The position numbers were made by a program, and so were the translations under genes. From Gloeopeniophorella convolvens (Eukaryota; Basidiomycota; Agaricomycetes; Russulales), in assembly GCA_022496205.1 (NCBI GenBank), contig WTXD01000028.1:248001-312000 (forward strand): a stretch of 64,000 bases of DNA. The letters run 5' to 3'. How positions within the stretch are numbered: position 1 is the stretch's first letter; every line of letters begins with the position of its first letter. The notes beneath the pieces are model-generated. The model searched no databases, had not been told where the DNA came from, and worked only from the letters and a program-made list of their open reading frames with translations. Of the stretch, positions 44,629-57,900 are shown one piece after another.

Positions 44629-45184
44629 GGTGATGGGGGACGTTGATGTTGCTGCTGCGAAAAAAGCTGCTTGTTGTTACTCTTTCCTCTTGCCCTGTCT
44701 GCACTGGAGTACAGTAATCGCATAGATGGTGTCCTTCCTTCGTTCAGCCTGCTGAGTGGGTGTGAGAAAAACGGCGCCACGTGCCATAGATACCGGCGTT
44801 GCACGCCCGGGAGATGGGAAACGCCTGTGTTGGTGCTTCACACAAGGTTCACAGCAAACATTATCATTTATAATACTGTACTAGGACGGACTTGACGGCG
44901 TTTTGAGCGATACGAACAAACTTACGGCGCAGGTAGGCTTCAAGGGTCTTTCCCTGTTCCTTGGCCTGTCAATCTTCCCCGTCGCTGTTCCGCCTGCTGC
45001 ACAAACTCGCCGCAGCGCGCTGCACGGCGATTGATCGATAACCCACATACCCGTGCCCGGCGTTCAGTGCACACTCGGAGCCCGCCTTCGCCTGCTCAAA
45101 TACATAGCCACGTACAGTTCCGCCGTGCAATCCGTCGTCGGAATTCAGCTTGGCGGTGGATCGAACATACTGTTACATACTACG
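44629..45184. other. Intergenic, nothing recognised
   Basis: QCR2 3' side and the promoter of the DUF6535 gene, both on the plus strand. No motif stands out. Confidence 0.5.
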
Positions 45185-47798
45185 ATGGCTACGCCCGCGG
45201 ACTCGGCGCACAGGGGCGGATCAGGTGAGTGCCCTTCAAGCCCCTACCCTGCAGATTTCGAGGAAGCTGATGAGAGCGCGTGCGCGTTTGACCGGTGCAG
45301 AGGTCGAGGCTAATCAACCTGTTAACCATTCGCCGTCGCCGGGGGATCCAGAGAAGAAAGCCAGCGGAGGCGACGCGGTGCCGGTCGTGAAGCCAGCGAT
45401 TCTGGGGGCGACGAGCTCGGCCACTGGTTGGGCGATTACGCCGACAACGAGCACACGCGCGGATTTTGGACGCTCTATGTCGACGAGACGGCGCGCGTGG
45501 ATGCAGAGACGCACCGCGCGCTGGCGGGGGAGATGTCGCGCCGGATCGTATACGTGGGTCTTGGCCCTAGATTTCTCACTGAGGGAGGTCTCTGATGATA
45601 CAGTACGTTCTTATCGATATCAGCCCTCTGTGCTGTTCGTTCTCGCGGGCGCACTGGTGGTGCTCAACCGCTCTGCGTGCCGCGACGCCTCGAGCTGGGA
45701 GCGCACCTCGGCGCTGCTGCAGCAGGCGCTCGGGCTGCTTGGGGACATCTCTTCCCACCTCGGCGTCAACCACACGTCCACCGACCGTAATCCCAATCCC
45801 AACGCCGCCCCAGGCACTACTCCACCACACACCCCGCCCAGACTCCCGACCGAGATGGCTGCGTGCATAATCTATGGAGTCAGCATGCTCTGCAGCGCGG
45901 TGACCGCAATCGTCGCGTCGCTCGTGCAGCACTGGATCACCCGCCACGAGTTGCGCACGGCCTCGCAGCGCGGCACCCACCCGCTCAGCCGCGCCCGCGC
46001 CCGGCACGTCGCGATGGCCGCAGAGGCACAGCATGTGTACCGCGCAGGGGCAGCGACTCCGCTTCTCACGCACGCCGCGCTCGCCCTCATCCTCATCGGC
46101 TTCGCGGTCGAGTTCGTGCTCCCGCAGGGCATGGTCTTCATGGCAGTGCCATTCTGGATCTTCTTCGTCTGGCCGCTCGTGGGGCCGGACGAGGCGCAGC
46201 TCGACGCGCTGCGCTGGCTCATCGAGGCACGCGCGCTCCTCCGGCTGGACGACTCCGCCGCGCCGCGGCCTAGCCCCGAGGCGGCGCTGCGCGACCCCGA
46301 CGCGCGGCAGAAGGCGGACAAGGGCATCCTCACGTGGGCGCTCGAGACGCTGCACGACGATGCGCACGTCGCGTGCCTCCTCGCGGGCGTCCCCGGCCTG
46401 CTCATGTCCGACTACGGCCGGCAGACGCTGCACTCGCTCCTGCAGGCGCCGCCGGCGCGCGCCGCCCTGCGCCGGCACCTCACGTACCTCCTCACGATTT
46501 GCACGCAGCCCGCTGCGCTGGCGCGCACCGACGAGGACGAGCGCCACGTGCGCGTGCGCACGTGCGTCGACGCGATGCTCGCGCTGTGCGCCGCGCTCGA
46601 CGCGGACTGGGCCACCCTGGCCGACGCTGGCGTGGCTGCTGCCGCGCTAGAGATGCTGCCCTCACGGCCGCTGCAGCCTCGCACGATCTGCCTCGCGCTC
46701 GGCGCGACGCGGCGTATGCTGCGCGCGCCCGCGGTGCGCGCCGCCGCGCAGGACGTCGTGCGGCAGCTCGCGTGCGCGCGCGGTGGACGGCAGCGAGCCC
46801 GAAGCCGAGCTGGACGCGGCGGCGCTCAAGGCGTCCGCGACGCTCGAGCAGGACATGCAGACGGCGTGGCGCGCCGCCCGCGCGCTGCAGACGCGCTCAC
46901 GGCGCCCGGCGCGGACGCGAACACCGAGATGCACCTGCGCGCCGTCGCGGACGCGCACCGCGCGGACCTCGCTGCGCTCGAGCACGCGTGGAACGTGCTC
47001 GGCTGGACGGACGCGCCGGACGCCGCGCTCGGCGCGCTCGTGCACGTGCTGCAGGCGCTCCCCGCGCTGCCGCTTCTGCCCGGTGCCGTGCAGCGCTGGG
47101 TACCAGACCCGCGCCGCGTGCGCGTCGCGCGGGCGCGCGCGGTGCCCGCCACGCTCGTCCCCGGGCTCCTCCCCGCAGGCGTGCTCGCGCAGCGGCTGTG
47201 CACGTGCGCGTGGGCGCTGCGCGACGCTCTCGGCACGGCACCCGGCGCGTGGCGGCCCGCGGCGGCGCACGAGCTCGGCGCGCCGGAGTTCGGCGTGCGC
47301 GCGGTCGCGCGGGCGATGGACGACTCTGCGCGCGCGCCGTTCCACACGCAGCTGTGGCGCGTGCTCGACCTGCGCGCGGGCGGGCTCGGCTTTTCCGTCG
47401 AGCTGCTTGTCGCGGCGGCGCGCGCGGACGCGGACGCGGGCGCACAGCGGGTGGCGTACGGCGAGGCGCTCAGGCTGTTGGCGGCGGACTGCACGGGTCC
47501 GCAGGCGGTCGGCACGCAGCGGCTGCTCGTTGCGGTGCTGCGCGATGCGTTGTCGTCCGAGTCGGATGGCGCCGCGCCTGAGGGCAGGTCGCTCCCTGGA
47601 TTCATTGTCGATGGGTTGATTGCGCTCGTCGGCGACGTGCTGGCGGGGGCGAAGGGTTCGCATGCTGTGGAGGCTGTGAAGCCCCTCGAGACGTACGTCG
47701 AGTCGTGTGGCGGGAGCCATGCAGGTGCGGAGAAGGCGATCGCTACTATCAGGGAGGAGACCACTGCCGCTGCGTATTCTAGTGATATTGAAGGCTAG
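45185..47798 (+). CDS. DUF6535 membrane protein with long C-terminal helical region
   Basis: DUF6535 is a basidiomycete domain of unknown function with several membrane helices. The ATG at 45185 starts MATPADSAHRGGS. Exon 1 ends at 45224, exon 2 starts at 45255 (DFEEADESACAFD), and a third block begins at about 45352. The diagnostic LGDYADNEHTRGFWTLYVDE and ETHRALAGEMSRR lie at 45425-45550. Membrane segments follow (AACIIYGVSMLCSAVTAIVA, AALALILIGFAVEFVL, VFMAVPFWIFFVWPLV). The rest, about 500 residues, is Ala/Leu/Arg-rich and looks like helical repeats. The hydrophobic stretch that usually follows the diagnostic motif (about 45550-45650) is not clear here. Between about 46783 and 46893 the protein-like sequence is in another frame (VDGSEPEAELDAAALKASAT), so two compensating indels are likely. 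Stop TAG at 47796-47798. It lies beside the ankyrin NLRs, tail to tail; any link is speculation. Confidence 0.75.
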
Positions 47799-49216
47799 TA
47801 AGTAGTGCCACGAGCTCGAGGAAGTGCTGTATTAATACAAGACGTGTTAGGTTATACTGCCAGTTGCTACTACGTTTCATCAGATTTAAACGGTGGTTTA
47901 CAAAAGTCCAATAGGCGCATAAGTCCGAGGTCGCGAAGCATCGCGCATCGGTTCGCAGGTATCGGCCAGCTGCCCGCAAAGCCTAAGCCTCGTCAGTATA
48001 CGAGCAATACGCCCTCAGGGTTCGGTCAGCTGACCATTCGCTCCGCTCAGGGACTTTCGGTGCGGGTCGCGGCCCACCCGCGGCTGTGTGAGCCGTCGAG
48101 GGGTGTTGCTTGCGTGGGACCCCTGTGCCCCTGGCAGAGGAGGGGATAAAGGGCGACCAGCAGGTCCCCTGAATCCCAGCTTTTCTCTCTCCCTGCCAGG
48201 TATGTCCCTTGTCGTCGCAGCTGCGTCGATTCTTTCTCACTTTCTCTCTCCCTGCCAGCGGTCCGCGCGCGCGAGAAATTTGATTGTTGGCGCCGGCCGG
48301 TGGTAGCCGGCGCTGGTCTAGGCTATTCCAAAACTCTCGCGCCGTCGAGGTGCCGCCGATTGGACCTTTGAAGGGCTGAACACGCTGGTCTACTCGGAGT
48401 CGGCTGATATCGATATCGATGCGGCACTGATCTGCGTGGGAGCCTTTGAATTTGGGAGTCGACGTCCAGTTGAAGTTGCGACCCTGGTCGGCAGATCAGG
48501 GCATATCTTGCTCTATTTCCCACCTGCTGTAGAAATAAATAGCCCGGTAGGGGTGGGTTCTCGAAAGCGCGCAGGCGGTTCTAAGCAGATAGAATCGCCG
48601 TCTCAGTCTCGCGTGCTCTAAAAGACACAGAGCTGAGGGACAAAATTTCCGGGGCAGTGTTTTGACCCCGGGCATCACAACTGTTCAGTACCAAAGTGAT
48701 TGGTCCAATAGAAAGGAATGTACGGGCCTCGCGGTGAAGCTGCGAGCACGCACAGGTCAAAACCCCGGGCCGCCGGCCCGGGTCGTAAAGTCAACATAGC
48801 GCGGCCGAAACCTTGCATTGTAACATCCTTCTACCAGGCGCGATAAATGCCGCAGGCGTAAACTTACGCGCAGTGCTGTTTCGGGTCGGCATCCAACGCG
48901 AGTCATCCTGCAGCGTACCCGGCGTCTCACCTAAGTCTCATGTGCACATGCCATAGGTGCGACCTTTCGTCCTTACCTAGGCACTGGCGCCCTCACTGTC
49001 CTTTGTCAGTACCCGCCGTGTCATTATAAATTACAAAGAGCATAGGGGTCCGCAGCAACTAGTTTGCATGCACACATACACATCATCTCCGCGAAGCTCA
49101 ACAGCACCGGGATAACATCCTCCTCCTCCATCTAGACCAGATGTATCAACTACATTGATGCATGCTTGTTTAGTGTTACGGTTCGAAAGAAGTACGCGCT
49201 TGACTAGTATGCTCAC
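47799..49216. other. Intergenic, with short repeats and a GC hairpin
   Basis: This is the convergent region between the DUF6535 gene and the ankyrin NLR. The 18-mer TTTCTCTCTCCCTGCCAG occurs at 48182-48199 and again at 48241-48258. A perfect inverted repeat with 8-bp arms (CCCGGGCC, loop 3, GGCCCGGG) is at 48764-48782. The part 48960-49210 resembles 16130-16390. No gene recognised. Confidence 0.5.
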
Positions 49217-52200
49217 CTACATTGACATTCGGCGCTTGGAACCGCGTTTGTCATGCGCGGTTGACAATAGGTTCACAATATTCGTGTGCCCCTTAGCTGA
49301 TACGATACTCTGTGCGCTCTCGGGAACCGAGGTGCCCCGCGCGTTGACATCGGCCCCGAGCTCAAGAAGCAGCCGGACAGCATCAGATTTTCCACCGCGC
49401 GACGCCGCCTGGAGGGCATTTCCCCAGACCCCGCCGCCTTCATCGTTCACGTCCGCACCATGGGAAAGCAGCAGCAGTATCATCCCAAGATTGCCTTCAT
49501 GTGACGCTACGACCAGTGCAGTCCCGAATATAGACCCCCGGGCGTTGACGTTTGCACCTCGTTGCAGTAGCAACCGAGCGATGTCAACACCTTCTTTGCG
49601 GGATTCGCAGGCTGAGGCGGCGGTCAGTGGGGTTGTGTATTCGGCCTGGCCAGTGCTGGATTCTGTTTGGGGGTCAGATTGCGTAGCGCTAGACGGTGGT
49701 AGTATGGGGTCTTCTTTGGCCTGCGGATTGACGTCGGCGCCGTGACCCAGCAGCGTTTGCACAACCTCCACCTTTCCCTTGTAGGATCCTGCTGTTAGCG
49801 CGGTCGCGAAACGTTTTCCACAAACCGCGTTCACGTCCGCACCGCGATCGAGCAGCATTTGTACGATGTGTCGGGATCCGAAGTATGATGCTGCCGCGAG
49901 AGCATTTCCAAATGTGCTGCGTTCGACCTGGGTATTGACGTTCGCGCCATTGTCAAGTAACAGTTGCACGATCTCCAGCACACCATATCGCTTGAGGAAT
50001 GGTCCTCGCTGCTGAAAAAACGCTGCTTGGAGTGCAGTTCCGTACATGCTGCCCTGGGTGTTGACGTCCACATCGTGTTCCAACAGCCACCGTGCATTGG
50101 CCATCACGCCGTTACGAACAGCCGCCGTGAGTAAGGATCCGCATTCGCCAGCCGGGAAGTTCACGCTGGCCCCGTGGTCGATAAGAAGCCGCATGACATC
50201 GGTTGGATTCTTGTAAACCCCCGCCGCCGCTGCATGGAACGCAGTTCCGAAGCGGTGTTCGGATGCGTATATATTCGCACCATGCTCGAGCAACGTCTTG
50301 GCGATCTCGAGGTGTCCCCCGGCCAGCGCAGCCTGCAGTGCGTTTGCGAAATCCCAACCGCTCCCTGGTGCGTCGACGTCCGCACCATGCCCAAGTAGCA
50401 GCCGGACAACCCAGAGATGTCCTCCCCGCGATGCAGCCTGCAGAGGGGTTCCATCTCTACCATCTGCTGCGTTGACGTCCGCACCGTGCCCAAGCAGCAG
50501 CTTGACGATCTCGAGATGTCCCTCCCGTGATGCAGACTGCAGTGCGGTTCCACCGTTGCCGCATCGTGCGTTGGCGTCCAGACCGTGCTCGAGCAACAGT
50601 TGGGCGATCTTGAGATGCCCCCCTTGGGACGCGGCCTCTAGTGTGCTTGCCCCGCAATCTACGTTGACATCCGCACCATGCTCGAGTAACAACTGGGTGA
50701 TCTCGAGATGTCCCCGGCACGACGCCAGATGCAGCGCGCTTCCGAGAAAGCCACCGACTGCGTTGACCACCGCACCACGCTCCAGCAGCAGCCGGACGAT
50801 CTCGAGATGTCCTTCCTGCGACGCCAGATGCAGTGGGCTTTCGACAAGGTTGTCGACTGTGTTAACAGCCGCACCACGGTCAAGCAGCAGCTGGGCGATC
50901 TCGAGACGTCCCGCCCTCGACGCAGCCTGCAGTGCCGTTTCACCATAGGCGCTTGGTGCGTTGACATCCGCACCATGCTCCAGCAGCAGCCGGGCAATCC
51001 TGATATGTCCCCCCCGTGATGCAGCCCGCAGGGCGGTTCCATCCCGGCCGTCTACTGCGTTGACGTCCGCGCCATGCTCGAGCAGCAGCCCGGTGATCTC
51101 GAGGTGTCCCGCCTCCGACGCAGCCCGCAGTGAAATTCTGTACTGGCCACCTAATGCAGCGTTGGCGTCTGCACCATACTCGAGTAGCAGTTGGGCGATC
51201 CTGAAATGCCCCTCCCGCGACGCCTGATACAGTGGGCTTCCACAACGGCTGCCTGGGGCGTTGACATCCGCGCCATGCTCGAGCAGCAGCCGAGCGATCT
51301 TGAGATGTCCTCCCCGCGACGCACACTGCAGCGCGCCTCCTTCCCAACCTTCTAGTCCGTCGACGCCCGCGCCGTGCTCGAGCAGCAGCCGAGCGATCTC
51401 GAGGTGCCCCTTTAGCGCTGCAGCCTGCAATGCGGATCCTTCGCCATGGGGTGGTGCGTTGAGATCCGCGCCGTGCTCGAGGAGCAGGCGGGCGATCTCG
51501 AGGTGTCCTGCCGACGAGGCAGACTGCAGTGCGGTACCGTCGCGATGTTGTACGTTTACGTCCGCTCCGTGTTCAAGCAGCAGCCGGACAATATCGAGGT
51601 GTCCCTTCCACGCCGCAGCCTGCAGTGCGGGTCCATCGTCGCAGAGTGGTACGTTAACATCCGCGCCGTGCTCGAGCAGCAGCCGAGTGATATCGAGATG
51701 TCCCGCCTGCGATGCAACCTCCAGTGCGGTTGCCACGTCATCGCCGCCTCGCGCGTTGGCGTCCGCACCATGCTTGAGCAGCAATTGGGCGACCTCGAGG
51801 CATCCCGCCCTCGAGACAGACTGCAGTGCAGTCCAAAGATAGTAACTCGATGCATTCGCATCTGCGCCGTGCTTCACCAGCGCCCGAACAACACTATAAT
51901 GACCTCTCCAAGCGGCGACTTGTAGCGCTGTACCCATTTTACCGCACTTCGTATTGACACTCCCAGGTTGTGAGGTAACTATGCGGTCGACGAAATGGAC
52001 GAGGCCAAGATCTGCGGCACACCATAAAGGCGGTGGAGGCTCGTCGATTGGAATGTTCGTGGAGCGCGACCAGTCCCTTCGATAGTGACTCATGTATTGA
52101 ATCCAAGACCATGTCGAAAAATGCGGCTTTTCCTGATCGAAAAGGAGCTCTGCGGCGCCAATGACGCGGCACAGCACACCATCGGCCCGTGCATGGTCAC

Positions 52201-54682
52201 CCCAGTGTTGGGCGGCATAGTGGGAAAGGGGATGGTTTTTCATGCTATGCTCGTCGACCGACGCATCCACTTGGAGCAGAGCGGCGAGGCACGTCTGGGC
52301 AAGAACTTCGTGTGCGGGTTCGGGGAGGATGTGGAAGCGGGAGACATTGCAGTCTGGCGACTTGGCGAGGCGGTCTGATGTCAGGAATTCCTTCACCGAG
52401 AAGTGCGCAAATTGCACGATCTTTCCGCGGTCTCCTTTAACGACGACAACGAAACTGCCAGGGCAAGTGGATAAGATGGCGTCCTCTACGTTCTCTGGGC
52501 GCCAATCTGGATTCAACGAGGGGACGGATTGAGTAAAATCCACTGCGAGGACTTCGGCGATCTCCTCAACACTGAGTGGACGAGCGGAGAATGCTAGGCA
52601 TTGGAAGATCCGATGGGCGTGACGCCAATTGTCCTCAGAATCGTCGTCGATGCGCCGCAACGTCGATTCGTACGTCGCGTAGAGGGTCTTCGGGAGGGTC
52701 TGTAGGGTCGCCTCGACGGCCGCCGGAGGACAGTTACATAGGATATCGAGTTGGCATGCGACGTATCGGAACCTTCAATCAAGTGTGAGTAATATTGTCG
52801 TGGTTCAAGTCAGAGCAGAAACATACATCCCGTCGGCGTTCTCCGACAGCGTCTCAATGACCAGATTCCTCGTCTTCTCCTTCCATCTCCGCACCTTCAA
52901 GTTGTTCTCGACCGTGTGTCGGATGTATCGCACCATATCCAGCGCGTGGCCGCTTTCCTCTTCCAAGCAGACACGATGGAGTGCAAGAGGTCGGAGAGCA
53001 GTGGCGATGTCGTCCTCGGGACGGCTGGTGATGCATATCCGCAGATCGGAGGAGCGCACAGAAGTGAGCATATCGAGAAAGCTCAGGATCTCATGACGTG
53101 GGGGCGATGCACGATTGTTTGGACATTCGTCCAAAGCGTCGAGAATGACGTATGTGGTTACTTGACCAGAGGCCGCAAGCATGCCCTTGAGGCATTGAAC
53201 GAGTGCGTCATCTCCTGGTTGTTTGAGACCGCTACCGTGCGTTGAATACAGTCGAGAGACGGATGCACGGAGAGGACCGGAAGCCGCAGCGAGTTGGATG
53301 ATGAGGGATGTGAGCATTCCCCGGAAATCTTGCTTCTTGGAGTCACGGAAGTCGAAGTAGAAATACGCCACGATAACATCTAGCTCCTCAGAGTGCAGAC
53401 GCTCAAGCTCCTGGATGATAGTAGAACTGTTCGAGATGTCAGCGCTAGTATGGGCCATACGAACATGCAGCACGCTTACCACAAAACGCTCTTTCCGGAT
53501 CCCGCTTCGATCAGAAGACCAGGTGAGATATAATGAGACGAGATAATGGAGAGAATTAACTCCAAGATGCTCACGTTTGCCATGTATCCACATCAGGGAT
53601 CCTGCTTTCCTCCACGCTTCGAAGATAGGGCCTTCGAGGAACCACGCCGACGTTCCAGCGTGATGTCCTTTGCAAGCCAGGATATGATTCGTCGATGGGT
53701 CCGGCGGATCTAGCCATGTGCGATAGCGACTTTGCATATCGTCCTCTGCAACAGAATTGGTCAGTGCGGTCACAGTATTTATCGAAGCGCTCCACAGACG
53801 TTTTGTCGAATCTTGATTATCCAAGACCCGCTGCAAACCGCTCTTAATCTCCTCAGTATTACTGTACGTTTGAGCTACCACCACTTGGTGTTCCTCTTGC
53901 GTAAGCCTGTCCATCCTTTGCAGTGCGTCCTCTATTCCCTTGTCCCCCAGTAGCGTCTTCCCGAATTTCTCTGAATAAAATTATACATAGATCGCGGAAT
54001 GGAGAAAGCCGGGCTCACTCAGCCTGCCTCGCTCGATCTCCTTGGTCGCGAAGGCGAAGATTGATAACATTTCAGCAACGACTTTCACAGCGACCTCTGC
54101 GACAGGAGTAGGGAGCGCTGCGCGATCGTAGATCTTGAGGCGCCCAAGAAAGCTCATGATCGAGTCGAAGAGGCCGACGAGCATGTCGTAGCTCTCGCCG
54201 ACCTTTCTCGCGGCCTGACCCATTTGTGAGCTGTAGCAGGTATCCAAGCACCGCAACGTATACTGCGTACCTGAAGAAGAATTCCGATGCAACTCAGGAT
54301 TGCCTGGGCGGGTGGGAACGCCTGTTCCATGGTAGGTACCCTTGAGTGAAGTGTGATTCAAATTATGGCGGGGACTCACCGAGCCCAAACATGCATCCAG
54401 GACCCCATTTTCTGACAGCGAAAGAACGGCGCTTACGATTGGTTTCACCGCCTCCAGCACCCTGGGCAGTTTTCCTCGACGGATTGTATACTTCTTCAGT
54501 ATAGATAGTTGGTCTTGGAATACGTCGATCACGGCATCGACGGAGGTACAACCTCCCAACTTGCCAGCGAGCCGGTAGGTAGCCATATCGATTCCCGCCT
54601 TCGCAGTGTACTGCTTCAGGGCGGAATCGAGGATGATCGGGAGGCTGGATGAGATTGAGTCTGGAGGCATAGCGGAAGACAT
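49217..54682 (-). CDS. Goodbye-NACHT-ankyrin NLR with about 26 ankyrin repeats
   Basis: STAND NTPase receptor of the fungal NLR type, predicted cytosolic. The ATG at 54682 (MSSAMPPDSISSSLP) is chosen because it begins the conserved domain. The N-terminal Goodbye-like domain has ILDSALKQYTAKAGID, SVDAVIDVFQDQLSI, AFPPAQAILSCIG and VAVKVVAEMLSIFAFATKEIE. A linker (DPSTNHILACKGHHAGTSAW) leads to NACHT. The Walker A reads GKPGSGKSVLCSTIIQEL once two introns flanking a 25-nt exon (53504-53480) are removed. Walker B is TTYVILDALDECP and the Arg motif LRICITSRPEDDI. The helical exon (FRYVACQLDILCNCPPAAVE, then FQCLAFSARPLSVEE and FAHFSVKEFL) opens into about 26 ankyrin repeats of GHLEIARLLLEHGADVNA type, ending RGSKRRMSM with TAG at 49219-49217. 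The ankyrin exon alone is over 3 kb without a break. Its head-to-tail neighbour at 55-58 kb is a close paralogue. Confidence 0.92.
49250..51934 (-). repeat. Ankyrin repeat array, about 26 units
   Basis: Units of about 33 residues (99 nt) encode GTALQAASRGGHLEIARLLLEHGADVNA-like blocks (split here into known motif parts). Units 5-17 are the most alike. Later units are longer and more divergent, including a Pro/Ser/Gln insert in unit 22. Confidence 0.85.
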
Positions 54683-54962
54683 GATGTCGTCGGATTGTTG
54701 CACATCCAAGCTTGAAGCTGAAGCTCAAATGTCTGCCACTCGTCCACTCGACGCAAACACGTACGTTGGCTGTTGGCTGGCACACCACCGGCGGACCGGC
54801 TATCCGTACGCACGCGACCGGTTGGGTATGTGCACGCACACTGGTCATTGGCCGGTCACTGGTCACTTTGATGCATATGTACTGTATGTACACTAGCCTA
54901 GTACATCGGACGCAAAGCTGGTATAAAGGGGTATAATCGCCGTACACTGCTGGCCATGAGTC

Positions 54963-57900
54963 CTATACAACTGGCTGCCGTGAGCGCAGATCCGTATCTC
55001 CCAGGCCAGACATACTAGCCCCGTGGTCGATCAAAGGCTGCATGATATCGGTTTGTTTGCCGTGCGCCGCCGCCGCCGCATGGAACTCAGTTCCGAGGCG
55101 GACGTCTTCTGCACATACGTTCGCGCTGTGCTCTAGGAGCAGCCTGGCGATCTCCAAGTGTCCCCCACCCAACGCAGCCTGCAGTGCGCTTGCGCGTCCA
55201 TCCTCGCCGCCCAGTACCTCGACGTCCGCGCCATGCTCGAACAGCAGCCGGGCAATCTCGAGGTGCCCCGCCCGCGATGCAGCTTGAAGTGCGCCTCCGC
55301 CTCGTTGGCTGGCGTCCGCACCGTGCTCGAGCAGCAGCCGGGCGACCTCGACATGTCCCACCCGCGACGCAGCCTGCAGCGCGCTTTCGTCATCGTCGCC
55401 TACTGCGTCGACGTCCGCGCCGTGCTTCAGCAGTGTCTGCACGACACCGAGATAGCCTCCCTTCGCGGCGGTTTGCAGCGGTGTCCCATGCCAATCGGAC
55501 GTCATGTCAACGCTCTCGGGCTGCGAGGCGGTCAGGCGGTCGACCAGATAGGAAAGGCCAAGGTTCGCCGCACAGTATAAAGGCGTTGGAGATATTTCAC
55601 CTGGGCGGCTCGGATTGTGTGGTGACCAGTGAGCACGTTGATCGACCCAGATCCACGCTGCAAAATGTGGCTTTCTCGTGTCGAAAAGGAGCTCTGCAGC
55701 ATCGATAAGACGGCCCAACACACCGTCAACCCGTGCGTGCTCATGCCAGTAGTCGGCAGCATAGTAGGAAAGGGGGTGATCCCAGAGGCTGCGCTTGTCG
55801 ACCGACGCGTCCAATTCGAGGAGCGTGGCGAGGCAAGTCTGGGCGAGAACTTCATGTGCGAATTCGGGAAGGATGTGAAAGCGGGAGATATTGCAGTCTG
55901 GCGAGGCGGCGAGGCGGCCTGATGTCAAGAATTCCTTGACCGAAAAGTGTGCAAACTGCACGATCCTTCCACGATTGCCTGGAACGACAACGACGAAACT
56001 GCCGGGGCACGTGGACAAGATCGAATCTTCAAGGCTCTCGGAGCGCCAACCCGGGTTCAATGAGGGAATTGTCCGATCAAAATCCACCGCGAGGACTTCG
56101 GCGAGCTCATCGACATAGAGTGGACGGGCGGAGAATGCTAGGCATTGGAAGATGCGGTGGGTGTGGCGCCAGTTGTCCTCAGAGTCGTCGTCGACACGTC
56201 GGAGAGTCGATTCGTACGTCGCGTAAAGAGTTTTCGGGAGGGTCCGTAGGGTCGCCTCGACGGCCGCCGGAGGACAGTTGCATAGGGTATCGAGTTGACA
56301 TGCGACGTAGCGAAACCTTCAATCAAGTGTGAGCACACGTCGTCGTGGATCGAGTCAACGCAGCAACGTACATTCCGTCAGCATTCTCCGACAACGTCTC
56401 GATGACCAGCTCCCTCGTCTTCCCCTTCCACCTCCGCATCTTCGGTTGTTCTCAACCGTGTATCGGATGAAACGCTCCATGTCAAGGACATGTCCGCTTT
56501 CATCTTCTAGGCAGATGCGATGGGACGCCATAGGCCGGAGAGCGGCGACGATGTCCTCCTCAGGACGGCTGGTGACGCATACCCGCAGATTGGAGGAGCG
56601 CACAGAAGAGAGCATATTAAGGAACCCCATGATTTCACGGCGCGGGGGCGATGCACGATTGTTTGGACATTCATCCAAAGCATCGACAACGACGTATGTG
56701 GTTCCTCGACCTGAGACGGCGAGCATGCCCATGAGGCATTGTACGAGTGCGTCATCTCCTGGTTGTTTGAGACCGTTGCCATGCGCCGAATACAGTTGAG
56801 AGACAGATGCACAGAAAGAATCGGAAGCCACAGAGAGTTGGATGATGAGTGATGTGAGCATTCCTCGGAAATCTTGTTTCTTGGAGTCGCGGAAGTCGAA
56901 GTAGAAATACGCCACGATGACATCTGATTCCTGCGAATGCAGACGCCCAAGCTCCTGGACGATAGTAGAGCTGTTCGCAGACGTCGGTGTCAGTACGAAC
57001 CGCATATATGCGTACCAGCACTTACCAAAGAACGCTCTTCCCAGATCCCGCTGCGGTCACCGGAGGATAAAAGAGATATGATGAGACAGAGACAGTCAAA
57101 CCCGATGTGACGCTCACGTTTGCCGTGTATCCACATCAACGATCCTGCCCTTCTCCACTCGTCAAAGACGCGGCCTCCAGTGAACCATGCAGAGGTTCCA
57201 GCGTGGTGCCCTTTACACGCCAAGTTGTGATTCGTTGACGGATCCGGTGGGTCCAGCCACTTGCGATGGCGACCTTGCAGATCATCCTCTGCAAAAGAAT
57301 GAGTCAGTTGCAGCCACACTGAACAAACCAAAGCGCCAGACTGACGTTTTATCAGGTCTTGATTGCTCAGGACCTGCCGCACATCGCCCTTGATCGCCGC
57401 AGTATTGCTGTACGTCTGAGCCGCCACCGTCAGGTGTTCCTCTTGCGTGAGCGGTCCATTCTCTTCAGTGCGTCCTCTATTCCTTGTCTCCCAGCAGCGT
57501 CTTTCCGAACTTCTCTGCATCAAAATAAGCACAGATTGCGGAGTGGAAAAACCTGGCTCACTCAGCCTGCCCTGCTCGATCTCTTTTGTCGCGAGGGCAA
57601 ATATCGACAGCATCTCTGCCACGACTTTCACAACGACCTCCGCGATGGGCGCAGGCAGCGGTGCGCGCTCGTAGATCCCGAGGCGCGCAAGAAACCCCCC
57701 GATCGAGTCGAAAATGCCGACGAGCATATCGTAGCTCTCGCCGACCTTTTTTGCGGTCTGTCCCATCGGTCAGCAGCAGTAAAGACCCATGGGCACCGCA
57801 GGATCGGACACCGTATATCGCGCACCTGCAGAAGGACCCCGATGCAGCCCAGGATCGCCTGTGCGGGCGGGAACACCTGCCGGACAACGTGCATCCTCAG

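Noticed and set aside
45576..47764. Long antisense and alternative frames over the DUF6535 gene
   Set aside because: Composition is nearly all Arg/Ala/Ser, as expected from GC-rich antisense. The sense frame has the domain motif and membrane helices.
49831..51925. Plus-strand and off-frame peptides over the ankyrin array
   Set aside because: They repeat with the same 99-nt period as the real ankyrin frame and carry no domain of their own.
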